Shown in pieces: positions 10,170 to 19,738 of a DNA stretch of 64,000 nucleotides; positions within the stretch are counted from its first letter, which is position 1; every line of letters begins with the position of its first letter. The position numbers were made by a program, and so were the translations under genes. This DNA comes from Paraburkholderia tropica (GTDB taxonomy: Bacteria > Pseudomonadota > Gammaproteobacteria > Burkholderiales > Burkholderiaceae), in the NCBI RefSeq assembly GCF_914484835.1, contig NZ_CAJZAR010000043.1, positions 1-64,000 on the forward strand, in the 5' to 3' direction. The notes under the pieces were generated by a model that was not told the origin of the DNA, searched no databases, and saw nothing but the letters and a program-made list of their open reading frames with translations.

Positions 10170-10540
10170 CCCGGCGAAACTGGCGCGAGAATTCATCGCG
10201 CGGTAGCAGGCAGGGCCGCCGGGGGCGGGATATTATTGCCAGATGATAAATTTTCGAGAGATTGCGATGTTTGACGTTGTCATTTCACAATTGAATTCGA
10301 CTACCGGATCGGGCTGCGCGAATACCATCTATGCGTTGAGCGGAAATGTCTAATTTCGATGTTGAACGCGGATGGCTCTCAGTAGGGAACTGAGATCTCG
10401 ATCCGGGAAAATTCCGAACCGATTTTGCGTGTTGCTGCGAGTGAGGTCCCTCGCGTCAGGAGTCTCCGATCAAGATATCCGCTTCCGGTTACCGGAGACG
10501 CAGGCCGATTTTCTGGCAACCACATCGCGAGGAGCAAACC
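10170..10540. other. Intergenic region without a supported gene
   Basis: About 370 bp of mixed composition, partly AT-rich around 10230-10300. No strong promoter, terminator or coding frame is recognised. The short frames starting at 10372 and 10425 lack ribosome sites and overlap the real gene at 10541. Confidence 0.45.
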
Positions 10541-10768
10541 GTGTCGATCAATTGCTTTCGTTGTGGCGATGTTGAATACGCATTCTCTGCGATTGCGAGG
10601 CCATCAGGGAAATGGACAACGGAAATCGTCAGGACAGACCACAGTTATTTTCCTCCGCGTGAGCGCAGAATCGATGGCGAGCTTTTTTTCGAGAACGAGG
10701 GCGCTGCTTTGCGGCACGCAGAATCAGCCGCCCGCACGTTAGCCTGTGTCGGTACCCTCGGGGCGTAG
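10541..10768 (+). CDS. Small hypothetical protein
   Basis: A 75-residue protein from a GTG start with GAGGAG 7 bp upstream. It has an MSINCFRCGDVEYAF N-terminus (one CxxC-like pair) and an acidic-aromatic middle (DHSYFPPRERRIDGELFFENEGAALRHAE). It overlaps tail-to-tail by 30 bp with the membrane gene on the other strand. The function is unknown. Confidence 0.5.
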   Translation: MSINCFRCGDVEYAFSAIARPSGKWTTEIVRTDHSYFPPRERRIDGELFFENEGAALRHAESAARTLACVGTLGA

Positions 10769-11095
10769 TGGCTCGCCCTCCGGAGGGCGACCAGGCTGCC
10801 GGCCGCGTTCGTCAGTGGATTTTATCCACAGTTTCTGTGGGTAAAGGTGTGCACAAAGATGAAGCAGAGCCATACCGAAGAGCAATGCGGATGCACCAAT
10901 TGATGCGGACGTGAACAGCGAAGCGGCAGGAAAGAGGAAATGGCCGATCAACGAGCCGCCGATGCCGCCCAGTGTCCCGACGCTCGCGTATATCAGGACG
11001 GCGAGGGTGAGAGCTGGCGACGCCCGCGAAAATCCGAGAATAATCAGCCCACAGAGCGACGCAATCGCAACAGCGGCTGATCCGATTATTATCAA
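10739..11095 (-). CDS. Small integral membrane protein
   Basis: A 118-residue protein. The likely start is the TTG at 11095, because AGGAAGGAG lies 5 bp before it and the first residues then open a transmembrane helix (LIIIGSAAVAIASLCGLIILGF). Three to four hydrophobic helices follow (LTLAVLIYASVGTLGGIGGSLIGHFLF, ASIGASALLFGMALLHLCAHLY) and a polar C-terminal tail. No family is recognised. Confidence 0.55.
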   Translation of the reverse strand: MIIIGSAAVAIASLCGLIILGFSRASPALTLAVLIYASVGTLGGIGGSLIGHFLFPAASLFTSASIGASALLFGMALLHLCAHLYPQKLWIKSTDERGRQPGRPPEGEPLRPEGTDTG

Positions 11096-11290
11096 GGCGA
11101 CTCCTTCCTGCAAGAGGTTAGTTGGCGCTGTCGCTGTGCCCCGTCCCACAACGAGACTTGCTAACAGGAATGCCGGGCTAGCATGAACGGCGCCAGCCTG
11201 GTGTCATGAAGGGAGCACCGTCGTCGTGTGGGTCGGTCAGACCGGTATTTCCTGGGCTGTGTGTCTGAAGTACGGCTTGATGTAGTCTGG

Positions 11291-11318
11291 ATATTACGAT
11301 CTCGCGCGTTTTTTTCAA
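11291..11318 (-). promoter_or_regulatory. Possible sigma-70 promoter
   Basis: On the minus strand TTGAAA (11318-11313), 16-bp spacer, TAATAT (11296-11291). It would drive the small membrane-protein gene about 195 bp downstream. Confidence 0.35.
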
Positions 11319-11385
11319 GCCGATGCCAGCCGCGACTGCGGCAAGGCATACTGCGAACACAATGGCAAAAGACCGGAGATCGCTG

Positions 11386-11952
11386 ATGACGGCAAGAATA
11401 CCGTTGTGGAGAAAACGACTGTTACGCGGCTGCGGTTCTGTATTTTTTGCTGCATGCGCGGGCAGCGCGCATGCAGACCAGTTCGGTATTCAATTCGGGC
11501 CGGGTGTCGCAGATCACGATGTGAAGAAGCTCGACCTCGGCGTTGTCTGGGATCCGGGTCTGCAATGGTGGCACTTCGCGGGTTTTCATTTCACGGTCGT
11601 CGGTGAGTTTCACGCGGCCTACTGGCACCTGAGCGAAGCCGCCGCCACGCAGCCCACCATTTGGGAGTTCGGCGTGACGCCGGTCTTTCGCATCATCAAG
11701 GACTCGGGCTGGATCCGGCCGTTTTTCGACGCGGGTGTAGGGGTGCGCATGCTAACGCACGTTGAACTTACGCCTGACCGCACCTTGTCATCCGCGTTCC
11801 AGTTCGCGGATATGGTCGGCATCGGCGCGCAATTCGGGGATCGCCAGAACTATCAGGCTGGTTTGCGCTTTCAGCACATCTCGAACGCCGACATCAAGAC
11901 GCCCAATCCCGGCCTGAATTTTGTCTGGGCGTATCTGCAGTACAACTTCTGA
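11386..11952 (+). CDS. pagL: PagL-type lipid A 3-O-deacylase
   Basis: A 188-residue outer-membrane beta-barrel enzyme that removes the 3-O acyl chain from lipid A and so remodels the surface under stress. The start ATG (MTARIPLWRKRLLRG) has GGAG 7 bp upstream. A signal peptide ends at SAHA-DQFG. The body is amphipathic strands, and the C-terminal signature RFQHISNADIKTPNPG contains the catalytic His and Ser (H-x-S) of PagL. The last residue is Phe, as in outer-membrane proteins. The acidic residue expected about 13-14 residues after the His is not evident (Leu-Asn), so activity should be treated as likely but unproven. Confidence 0.85.
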   Translation: MTARIPLWRKRLLRGCGSVFFAACAGSAHADQFGIQFGPGVADHDVKKLDLGVVWDPGLQWWHFAGFHFTVVGEFHAAYWHLSEAAATQPTIWEFGVTPVFRIIKDSGWIRPFFDAGVGVRMLTHVELTPDRTLSSAFQFADMVGIGAQFGDRQNYQAGLRFQHISNADIKTPNPGLNFVWAYLQYNF

Positions 11953-12332
11953 GATCCCATATCGATCTGGTAGCCGTCGTCAAAGCCGCTGCCATCGCGG
12001 AGGTACCGGCACCCTGCCATGATAGGTGCCAGCGCAACTAAATTCATGTCGCATGCATTGGCTGCAGGCAGGGCGGCGCGATCGTAGCCGGCGACGACGA
12101 AAGGCCGGGCCTTAATAACAGCGAGAACGTCTGGGAGGTTGCGCGGCCCTGGCGATTCCTCCTTGGCTAGCTGCGCCGTTGAGCGCGCAAAAAAATAGGG
12201 CGACCGCTTGAACGACGCCCTGAAAGAGAGTAACCGTTCCGCGGGGAGCGGAACTGCGCAACTGTAGTCCATTTCTTCCAAAATTTCATCGTGCGGAAAT
12301 CGAGAATTTCGTACATCGAATGCATTTCTCAT
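11871..12332 (-). CDS. Doubtful hypothetical protein
   Basis: A 153-residue frame starting MRNAFDVRNSRFPHDEILEEMDYSCAVPLP with AAGGGA immediately upstream. Composition is protein-like (ALAPIMAGCRYLRDGSGFDDGYQIDMGS), but the 3' part overlaps the end of pagL by 82 bp on the opposite strand, and no family is recognised. It could be a real gene whose tail overlaps, or noise. Confidence 0.35.
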   Translation of the reverse strand: MRNAFDVRNSRFPHDEILEEMDYSCAVPLPAERLLSFRASFKRSPYFFARSTAQLAKEESPGPRNLPDVLAVIKARPFVVAGYDRAALPAANACDMNLVALAPIMAGCRYLRDGSGFDDGYQIDMGSQKLYCRYAQTKFRPGLGVLMSAFEMC

Positions 12333-12664
12333 TCCCTTGGTGTTGCTTAGCGGCGATGCCTGTCCGCTTGAAGCAATGCAGTTGTACCGGGAGCGCGTCA
12401 AAGTGGGTATGTTCAACGTAGCTGGCTTGGCCTGCCCCACTTTGTCCATGAAGCACAAACGTCCGTTCCATGGCAGATATCGTAGCCCACATCTCTCGCG
12501 CGCGACGAAGCGACAGCCGTTCCATTCCGCGTGTTTTATTATTCACATAACGAAAAGCGGCGATATGGTTACAGAGCGACAGGCGGATTTAAGGGAATCA
12601 ACGCGCGCAAGCGGTTCTCGAGGCTCTAAGGATTTCTCGCGCGCGTGCATCGCGAACAGACGAA
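12333..12664. other. Intergenic region without a supported gene
   Basis: About 330 bp with several short overlapping frames on both strands, none with a ribosome site or recognisable product. Confidence 0.4.
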
Positions 12665-12955
12665 TCAGCGCTGACCGGAAGGTGTCCGCGTTATAGCATG
12701 AAAATCCCGGCGGAAAATGTTGCAGTGTCCAGACGCGACTCTGTGCGGAATTGTTCGCGCCGCGACCACCTCTATTTCCGTGCGATGAGCGTTAAAAGCG
12801 ATGAGGCATCCGGTCCGGGACGGGCTGGCCCCGAAATGTTCGATGAGCGCCTCCGATGAGATTTCGCAGACGAGAGGCACGTCATCGATCCATGCGTCGA
12901 ACAGAATTCCGCCTGGCGAGAATCTCACAGCCTCGCGCGAAAAACGGATTTGCAT
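12665..12955 (-). CDS. DUF1488 family protein
   Basis: A 96-residue protein starting MQIRFSREAVRFSPGGILF; GGAGGAG lies 8 bp before this ATG, so the longer frame is not used. The first 60 residues match DUF1488 (FDAWIDDVPLVCEISSEALIEHFGA), a small Burkholderiales-rich family of unknown function. The C-terminal third is unusual and basic. It lies downstream of another small gene on the same strand, with a 75-bp gap. Confidence 0.7.
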   Translation of the reverse strand: MQIRFSREAVRFSPGGILFDAWIDDVPLVCEISSEALIEHFGASPSRTGCLIAFNAHRTEIEVVAARTIPHRVASGHCNIFRRDFHAITRTPSGQR

Positions 12956-13030
12956 TCCGACGCTCCTCCATTCAAACAGCATTACTGTGCGTGCGCTGAA
13001 ACAGCTAAGCCCCAAAGGCGCCGCTCCAGA

Positions 13031-13417
13031 TCAGATCCAGCTGTCCTGTCTTCCTTTGCGGCTCTGCCGGGTAATCTCAGCAGGGTCGGAGATGCCCAGT
13101 AACTCGGCACGCTCCCCCGGGTTTGACCTGCCTGCGGATGGCTCGTACTCGATAACTTCGTTGTCCACAAGAGCGTGGGCGCCGGTGGAGAAATACAGTA
13201 GCTCTCCGTTCCATTTGAAATAAGCGTACGATCTGCCGCGCCCGTGTGTGACAGCGAATACATAGTCTTCACCATTCAGTTTTCCGAAGCAGGACCGGGA
13301 CCACTGGATCATCGGCCGGCTGCGCGCCACGCGATATCGCCAGGCATCCACGCATTCACCCGTCTCTCGCCGGATTGAGCCTCGCCAGTCCTCAGGGCTG
13401 CCTGTTTTACTTTTCAT
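13031..13417 (-). CDS. Hypothetical protein
   Basis: A 128-residue protein with AAGGAG 5 bp before the ATG. The N-terminus is polar (MKSKTGSPEDWRGSIRRETGEC), the centre beta-rich and aromatic (EDYVFAVTHGRGRSYAYFKWNGELLYFSTG) and the C-terminus acidic-basic. No family is recognised. It is probably transcribed with the DUF1488 gene. Confidence 0.6.
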   Translation of the reverse strand: MKSKTGSPEDWRGSIRRETGECVDAWRYRVARSRPMIQWSRSCFGKLNGEDYVFAVTHGRGRSYAYFKWNGELLYFSTGAHALVDNEVIEYEPSAGRSNPGERAELLGISDPAEITRQSRKGRQDSWI

Positions 13418-13938
13418 GGCTTCTCCTTACGCGTTTACCCAAACGCTCGCGTTTGAATACGCCTGTGGCCCACGCGAGGCGCCTCGTCGCATCGCGTGCG
13501 AGCTGGGATATCTGCCTAATTTTGCAAAGAATTTAAAATCGGTTCAAGTGTCGCCGCGCGAGATGTCAAGTGCATTTCCCCGAGTCGATTGCTGGATCGC
13601 CCATGGAGAGCAGTTCTTTTCCGTTCCTGCTGCCAGCGCGACGGTGACAGCAGACGGGAGCGGCCAAAAAAAGTCAGGCTCCGGACTTTGCAGCCTCTTG
13701 AAATTGTCGTCGCATGAGCTATTTTATGGTCCGTAACGGCGAAGCTGGCAGATGCCCCACACGATGCCGCACAAGCGCGAAATCGCCGCGCCGGAGCCAT
13801 ACGGCGTGGGTGCGCAATGCTATCAAAGCCGCAATATAGGCCAGAGTGGGAGAATCAGGCCAAGTCCAGGGAGCCGGGCAGTTTTTATTATTGTTGCGCC
13901 TGCAACGTCCCATGAAGGCCGACAGCGAGGAATCCCGT
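13418..13938. other. Long leader/intergenic region
   Basis: About 520 bp between divergent genes. It holds the sigma-32-like box pair at 13697-13726. The remaining short frames on both strands lack initiation signals. Confidence 0.5.
13697..13726 (+). promoter_or_regulatory. Sigma-32-like promoter
   Basis: CTTGAAA (13697-13703), 15-bp spacer, CTATTTTA (13719-13726). Boxes and spacing match the hsp20 promoter at 7691. The next plus-strand start codon is 213 bp downstream. Confidence 0.55.
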
Positions 13939-14445
13939 ATGACGGAGAAATCAGATATCGCCGATCCTGACGAAGACACAATTTTTGAGCGCGTTCGCCT
14001 TACGCTTTACAGCGTTGACCTACCGGTGCGCCGCCTGCGGGCCGACATTGAGGACATCAGCCGGTTCCTGATGCCCGATGCGCGTTCACCCCATGTGCGG
14101 CTTGTCGAAGCAATGCCCCCGCTCAGGCCGGCGTCCGAAGCGATCGTCCGCGCGCTGGTCCGCGTGTATGGCAATGAGCTGTTCGGCCGCGGGCTTGCCA
14201 ATACAGCGCTGCGCGCGTTGGTCAAGGCCGGCCCCGTGAGTTTCGCGCAGACCGCGTTGATGCTCGGGCCAGACGCGCCGGTTCCCGCTCGGGCACGCCC
14301 CCTCGTCGAAAGATTTAACAGGATTTTTGAGCAATACCCGGAGTGCGGTTTCGCTGAGGCACGAGGTCTTCTGTCGGCGATTGGACTGCCCGCCGGCAAC
14401 GGAGGTCGACCGCGAACGCCCGGTTTCTTTTCTGGACCCGTCTGA
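13939..14445 (+). CDS. Hypothetical protein under a heat-shock-like promoter
   Basis: A 168-residue protein. The ATG of MTEKSDIADPDEDTIFERVR follows a GAGGAA ribosome site. It is helical throughout with Arg/Leu-rich segments (DLPVRRLRADIEDISRFLM, SEAIVRALVRVYGNELFGRGLANTALRALV) and ends NGGRPRTPGFFSGPV. No family is recognised. Its only visible promoter matches the heat-shock boxes of the hsp genes, so it may be a stress gene. Confidence 0.55.
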   Translation: MTEKSDIADPDEDTIFERVRLTLYSVDLPVRRLRADIEDISRFLMPDARSPHVRLVEAMPPLRPASEAIVRALVRVYGNELFGRGLANTALRALVKAGPVSFAQTALMLGPDAPVPARARPLVERFNRIFEQYPECGFAEARGLLSAIGLPAGNGGRPRTPGFFSGPV

Positions 14446-14519
14446 CGCTGGCTGCTGGCTGAGCGTCTTCACCGTCGCATAAAGCGTCGGACCATCTTTA
14501 TCTGTGACGAGGAGGAACG

Positions 14520-14807
14520 GTGGCGACCTATCGGGAACTAAAGGCGAAAATTGCGGAGCTCGAGGCGGCAGCGTCGGAAGTGAGGGCTGAGGAGATAGCG
14601 GATGTGCTCACGGAGCTGCGGGCCAAGGTGGCAGAATTTGGTCTGACGCAGGAGCAGATCTTCGGCGCGCAAGGAAGAGCCGCCCCGCACCCCACGCTGC
14701 CACCCAAATATCGGGACCCTGTCACCGGTTCGACGTGGTCAGGGCGTGGGCGAGCTCCAGCCTGGATCGCGACTGCTAAAAAGCGCGAAAGGTTTTTGAT
14801 CCGGTAG
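14520..14807 (+). CDS. H-NS family nucleoid-associated protein
   Basis: A 95-residue H-NS-like silencer. The N-terminal half is a coiled-coil dimerisation region (LKAKIAELEAAASEVRAEEIADVLTELRAK). The C-terminal DNA-binding domain has the Burkholderiales H-NS motif (YRDPVTG-TWSGRGRAPAW). The start is GTG behind GAGGAGG. It would bind curved AT-rich DNA and silence acquired genes. A diverged copy lies at 43.4 kb. Confidence 0.9.
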   Translation: MATYRELKAKIAELEAAASEVRAEEIADVLTELRAKVAEFGLTQEQIFGAQGRAAPHPTLPPKYRDPVTGSTWSGRGRAPAWIATAKKRERFLIR

Positions 14808-14930
14808 CGGCCGCATTGTTGCGCAGCTACTGACGGACGGACCGGCCAGGCTGAGAGCGCACGGCGAAATAGGGTTGGCCGCTCCACGCGGCTGCGTGAA
14901 CGCTTCGCCGGTCCCGTTTGGCCGGCCAAT

Positions 14931-15687
<757 letters not shown>

Positions 15688-15786
15688 GCCCGGCGTGACA
15701 GTGAAGACGGGTTCGATATTCGGCCCACACCCGGGCCCGCGAATTGCGCAATAGCGGCAGTCCCACATCGCCGTAAGGAGACTACC

Positions 15787-16335
15787 ATGCCCCGTGAAAT
15801 ATCCCATCGCATCTCGGGTGCGGCAGAGACTCGTTCCGCTGCCGCAGATGCCCCCGATGCGATCAGCCTTTTAAAGCGCGACCATCAGGTGGTGAAAAGC
15901 TTTTTTGAGTCATTCCAGAAGACAGCGACCGACGATCTCGACGCAAGGGCGACGTTCGTTCGACGCGCCTGCGAAGAACTCACGATTCACGCAATGATCG
16001 AGGAGGAATTGCTGTATCCGGCCGCGAATGAGGCGCTTGACGAAGACGACCGGCCAGACGTCGAAGAGGCCTATGTTGAACATTTTCTCGTCAAGGTGCT
16101 GATCGAGAAGTTCGTCACGCTGAAAGCGGGTGAACCCGGATTTGACGCGACCTTCAAGGTGTTGAGCGAGATGGTCTCGCACCACATCGAGGAAGAAGAA
16201 TCCGAGCTTTTCCCAAAGCTTAGAAAATCCGGCGTAGATCTGGTCGAACTCGGGAAAAAACTCCAGCTTCGCAGGGACGCGTTGAATGCAAAGGTGCCGA
16301 AGGACGCGGGCGACAACACGATGCGCCTGCATTAA
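15787..16335 (+). CDS. Hemerythrin HHE-domain protein
   Basis: A 182-residue cytoplasmic di-iron protein of the HHE/hemerythrin type. Ligand motifs appear in order: LKRDHQVVKSFFE, ELTIHAMIEEELLYP, YVEHFLVKVLIEK and MVSHHIEEEESELFP. Such proteins bind oxygen, nitric oxide or iron in stress settings. AAGGAG lies 8 bp before the ATG. It stands with other stress genes in the same orientation. Confidence 0.9.
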   Translation: MPREISHRISGAAETRSAAADAPDAISLLKRDHQVVKSFFESFQKTATDDLDARATFVRRACEELTIHAMIEEELLYPAANEALDEDDRPDVEEAYVEHFLVKVLIEKFVTLKAGEPGFDATFKVLSEMVSHHIEEEESELFPKLRKSGVDLVELGKKLQLRRDALNAKVPKDAGDNTMRLH

Positions 16336-16549
16336 GCGCTGCCGGATGCGTTCCGGGAAAACAATAGACCGAGCGAATGGCGATCCCGGCTACCGCAGGT
16401 CCACTGCCCCCAAAGGCGGCTTAGGGTTGACGCCGCAAGTTTGCGCGGCACGTGCTCGTCGCAGCCGCGCCTTTGCGGCTCCTGTTGCGCCGGCTCCAAC
16501 GTCCCGCGCGAGTTGACACGCATATGCGCGCGCGGTACATCGACGCTGC

Positions 16550-16768
16550 TCAGTGCGATCTGGAAAGACGGTGGAGCGCAAGGAACTGTTCTTCGCGTCT
16601 CAACTCGGCCGCTCGCAATTGCTCCCGCAGCATACTGATGTCGTCGGACCAGGTCGTTGCCAAATGTCCGCCACCGTCTTCGGCGGCCGCAAGTATGCTT
16701 CGATATACCCTGATTTCCGCGTCGAGGTTGAGCAGGACGATCAGGGCGTCTTCTGCCAGTGAAGGCAT
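16550..16768 (-). CDS. Small helical hypothetical protein
   Basis: A 72-residue protein with a GGAGAAAAGGT ribosome site just before the ATG. It is entirely helical with Leu/Ala heptads (SLAEDALIVLLNLDAEIRVYRSILAAAE... ISMLREQLRAAELRREEQFLAL), so probably a short coiled coil. It is divergent from the YjzC-like gene. The function is unknown. Confidence 0.6.
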   Translation of the reverse strand: MPSLAEDALIVLLNLDAEIRVYRSILAAAEDGGGHLATTWSDDISMLREQLRAAELRREEQFLALHRLSRSH

Positions 16769-16901
16769 ACCTTTTCTCCAATGAAGGCACGGTTCTCTTT
16801 AGACCTGACGCTTTTGGCGAGCTCACGCTGCGTGCAGGAATTCCGCTAAGGGCATGAGCTTTGCGCTTGATGCGCATCGATCGTTCCTCGAGGAGAAAAT
16901 C

Positions 16902-17108
16902 ATGGCTGAGCAGCATCGCCCGGGCGAAATTGTCAAGACCTCCGGCATCTACAAGGTGATTCGCGAGAGCGGGGAGGGCTCGTTCGAGGTCACCTGCGTG
17001 GAAGGGGAACATTTCCCCCCGACTCGCGGCGGCAAGGGTGCTCACTATGAGCTTTTACATGCCGCGACCCACTCCCATAAGCACAGCGAGCTCGGTTCGG
17101 GAGACTGA
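16902..17108 (+). CDS. YjzC-like small protein
   Basis: A 68-residue protein starting MAEQHRPGEIVKTSGIYKV, with AGGAG 7 bp upstream of the ATG. The pattern (PGEIVKTSGIYKV, then FPPTRGGKGAHYEL and a His-rich tail ATHSHKHSE) matches YjzC-type proteins, whose role is unknown. Its stop is 2 bp from the ligD start, so translation is probably coupled. Confidence 0.75.
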   Translation: MAEQHRPGEIVKTSGIYKVIRESGEGSFEVTCVEGEHFPPTRGGKGAHYELLHAATHSHKHSELGSGD

Positions 17109-17110
17109 CG

Positions 17111-19663
17111 GTGGCAGCGGGCCGCAGGCGATTGTCGCCCACCACGGAGTCGAAGTCCGCGGACGCCCCGGACCCACTATCGACGTACGGCGGCAAGCGC
17201 AATTTCGAGGTCACTCCCGAACCGGCCGGCAGGCGTCGACGCGAGCGCCGCAGAAAAGGGGCGTTGTCGTTCGTTATCCAGAAGCACTGGGCGAGTCACC
17301 TTCACTACGATTTCCGGCTTGAGGCGGATGGCGTGCTGCTCTCATGGGCGGTGCCGAAGGGGCCATGTTATGACCCAAAGGCAAAGCGCATGGCGGTGCA
17401 TGTCGAAGACCATCCGCTCGATTATGCGAGCTTCGAAGGGACGATCCCGGCGAAGCAGTATGGCGCGGGCGACGTGATCGTCTGGGATCGCGGGACCTGG
17501 GAGCCGGTCGGCGACACTGCGGAGGGCATGGCGTCAGGAAAGCTTGTCTTCCGTCTTCATGGCGAGAAGCTTGCGGGACTCTGGGAGCTGGTCCGGATTT
17601 CGAAGCCGGACAGCACGCAGGATCAGTGGATACTGTTCAAGAAGCGCGACGAATGGGCGCGGCCGCTTTCCGAATACGACGTGCTCAAGGCGCTGCCCGA
17701 CAGCGTGGTGACGCACCCGCTGGGTCCGGTCGAGGAACGGGAACCGAAAATCGCGTCCGCACCTGCAGACCATGCGGCTGCGCCGCTCGCAGCTGATCTT
17801 TCTGCGGCCGCGCGCGCGCCACTGCCTGAGAAGATCGAACCGCAACTCGCAACGCTCGCTCCTTCTTTGCCCGGCGGCGGTGACTGGATCACCGAGACCA
17901 AGCTCGACGGTTACCGACTGCTTGCGCGCATAGAGTGGGGCGAAGTGCACCTTTTCACGCGCGGCGGCCACAACTGGGCGGCCAGATTTCCGACGCTGGT
18001 GAGCGAACTTGAGGCGCTGCCAGTTTCGACAGCTTGGCTCGACGGAGAGATCGTGATGTTGAAGGACGGTTTGCCGGACTTCTCCGCGCTGCAAAACGCG
18101 ATGGATTCCCGGACAAACCGCGACATCGTCTACTTCCTCTTCGATCTGATGTACGTCGATGGGCAGGACCTGCGGAAGGTGCCGCTCTGGGCGCGCCGCG
18201 CGTGCCTGTCGCAGGTTCTCCAAAGTGCGGGGGAGCACCTGCGCCTGAGCGAGGCATTCGACGCTCCGCCGGCCGCGCTGTTCGAGGCGGCGTCCAGTCT
18301 GGGCATCGAAGGGTTGATGCTCAAGCGACGCGACGCCCCCTATGAATCCGGCCGTACGCAGACCTGGCTCAAGGCCAAGGCCCGTTTGCGTCAGGAGCTG
18401 GTGATCTGCGGGTTCACCACGCGCGGAGGCCGGGACGGCGAAATCGGCAGCCTTCTGCTCGGCTACTACGAGGGGGCGACGCTGCATGGCGCCGGTAGCG
18501 TCGGGACGGGCTGGAGCGCAAGGACCGCGCGCGATCTCTGGGAGCGCCTCGCTCCTCTGGAAATAATGGAGTCGCCCTGTGACGCCGCGGCGCCGGCAGA
18601 GCGCCGATGGTCGCGCCGTGCCGCCGGCGGCTATCGATGGGTCGAACCGAAACTCGTTGCGGAAATCGAATTCGCGGAGTGGACGGCAGACGGCGTCGTG
18701 CGGCAGGCGTCGTTCAAGGGCCTTCGGCTCGACAAGCCGGCGAGCGCTGTCGTGCGCGAGGGCGGAAAGACGAGCGCGCCAGTGTCATCACCGTCCCTGA
18801 AGATCACCCATCCGGAACGGGTCATCGATGCGGCTGCGGGAATCACAAAGGCGGATCTGGTGCGCTATTACGCGAGCGTGGCCGAACGCATGCTGCCGCA
18901 CCTGCAGGACAGGCCCGTGGCGCTCGTGCGCGCGCCGTCGGGTATCGGTGGCCAACTTTTCTTCCAGAAGCATGCGGAGCGAACCGCGATGCCCGGGGTG
19001 ACCATTCTTGATCGTGCGTTATGGCCGGACCATCCGCCCCTCCTGACGGTGGATACGGCCGACGGGCTGCTGTCGGCCGCGCAGATGAACGCGGTCGAGT
19101 TTCACACCTGGAATTCCACGGCGCGCCGCCTCGATCGGCCCGACCGCGTGATCTTTGATCTGGATCCGGGTGAGGGCGTGAAGTGGAAGGACGTCCAGGA
19201 GGCGGCGCTGCTGGTGCAGACGCTGCTCGGCGAACTCGATCTGAAGGCGTGGCTGAAGACCAGTGGAGGAAAGGGGCTGCACGTAGTTGTGCCGTTGACG
19301 CCCAGAATCGGCTATGACGCGGTCAAGGCGTTTTCGCAGACGTTTGTTCGCCACCTCGCGAAGACGATCCCGGAGCGGTTCTCTGCGACCTCGGGACCGG
19401 CGAACCGGATCGGCAAGGTCTATGTCGACTATCTGCGCAACGGCATCGGCCAGACGACAGCTGCGGCGTTTTCGGCGCGCGCGCGACCGGGTATGGGGGT
19501 GTCGATGCCCGTTTCCTGGGACCAACTCTTCGAGCTGAAAAGCGGCTCGCAGTGGAGCGTCCAGACCGCGCGGGAGTACCTCAGCTTTCAGTCTTTGGAC
19601 CCGTGGTCTGAATACTGGACCTCGCGCCAGTCGCTCACCGTGGCGATAAAGCGCCTCAAATAG
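17111..19663 (+). CDS. ligD: Multifunctional NHEJ DNA ligase LigD
   Basis: An 850-residue ATP-dependent ligase that repairs double-strand breaks with Ku. Domain order is phosphoesterase-ligase-polymerase. Residues about 40-180 are the 3'-phosphoesterase (KHWASHLHYDFRLE, LLSWAVPKGP, AVHVEDHPLDYASFEG). About 235-530 is the ligase: motif I ETKLDGYR with the nucleotidyl Lys near 264, AWLDGEIVM, EGLMLKR and WLKAK. About 560-850 is the primase/polymerase (FQKHAERTAMPG, DLDPGEGVKW with metal-binding Asp, LKTSGGKGLHVVVPL, YLRNGIGQTTAAAFSARARPG). The start is GTG, coupled to the YjzC-like gene. It converges on the ku operon. Confidence 0.96.
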   Translation: MAAGRRRLSPTTESKSADAPDPLSTYGGKRNFEVTPEPAGRRRRERRRKGALSFVIQKHWASHLHYDFRLEADGVLLSWAVPKGPCYDPKAKRMAVHVEDHPLDYASFEGTIPAKQYGAGDVIVWDRGTWEPVGDTAEGMASGKLVFRLHGEKLAGLWELVRISKPDSTQDQWILFKKRDEWARPLSEYDVLKALPDSVVTHPLGPVEEREPKIASAPADHAAAPLAADLSAAARAPLPEKIEPQLATLAPSLPGGGDWITETKLDGYRLLARIEWGEVHLFTRGGHNWAARFPTLVSELEALPVSTAWLDGEIVMLKDGLPDFSALQNAMDSRTNRDIVYFLFDLMYVDGQDLRKVPLWARRACLSQVLQSAGEHLRLSEAFDAPPAALFEAASSLGIEGLMLKRRDAPYESGRTQTWLKAKARLRQELVICGFTTRGGRDGEIGSLLLGYYEGATLHGAGSVGTGWSARTARDLWERLAPLEIMESPCDAAAPAERRWSRRAAGGYRWVEPKLVAEIEFAEWTADGVVRQASFKGLRLDKPASAVVREGGKTSAPVSSPSLKITHPERVIDAAAGITKADLVRYYASVAERMLPHLQDRPVALVRAPSGIGGQLFFQKHAERTAMPGVTILDRALWPDHPPLLTVDTADGLLSAAQMNAVEFHTWNSTARRLDRPDRVIFDLDPGEGVKWKDVQEAALLVQTLLGELDLKAWLKTSGGKGLHVVVPLTPRIGYDAVKAFSQTFVRHLAKTIPERFSATSGPANRIGKVYVDYLRNGIGQTTAAAFSARARPGMGVSMPVSWDQLFELKSGSQWSVQTAREYLSFQSLDPWSEYWTSRQSLTVAIKRLK

Positions 19664-19738
19664 GCAGACGAGCGGATAGTTATTCGAGCGTACGTCCCGA
19701 AGGGGCGGGCACACTTCAGCAAACAGTGAGTGCAGCCG

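Noticed and set aside
10781..10796. Perfect palindrome CGCCCTCCGGAGGGCG
   Set aside because: Lies inside the C-terminal coding part of the small membrane gene and has no T-run; probably a by-product of the Pro/Gly/Glu-rich codons.
17534..18487. Minus-strand ORF inside ligD
   Set aside because: Antisense shadow; ligD domains are intact on the plus strand.
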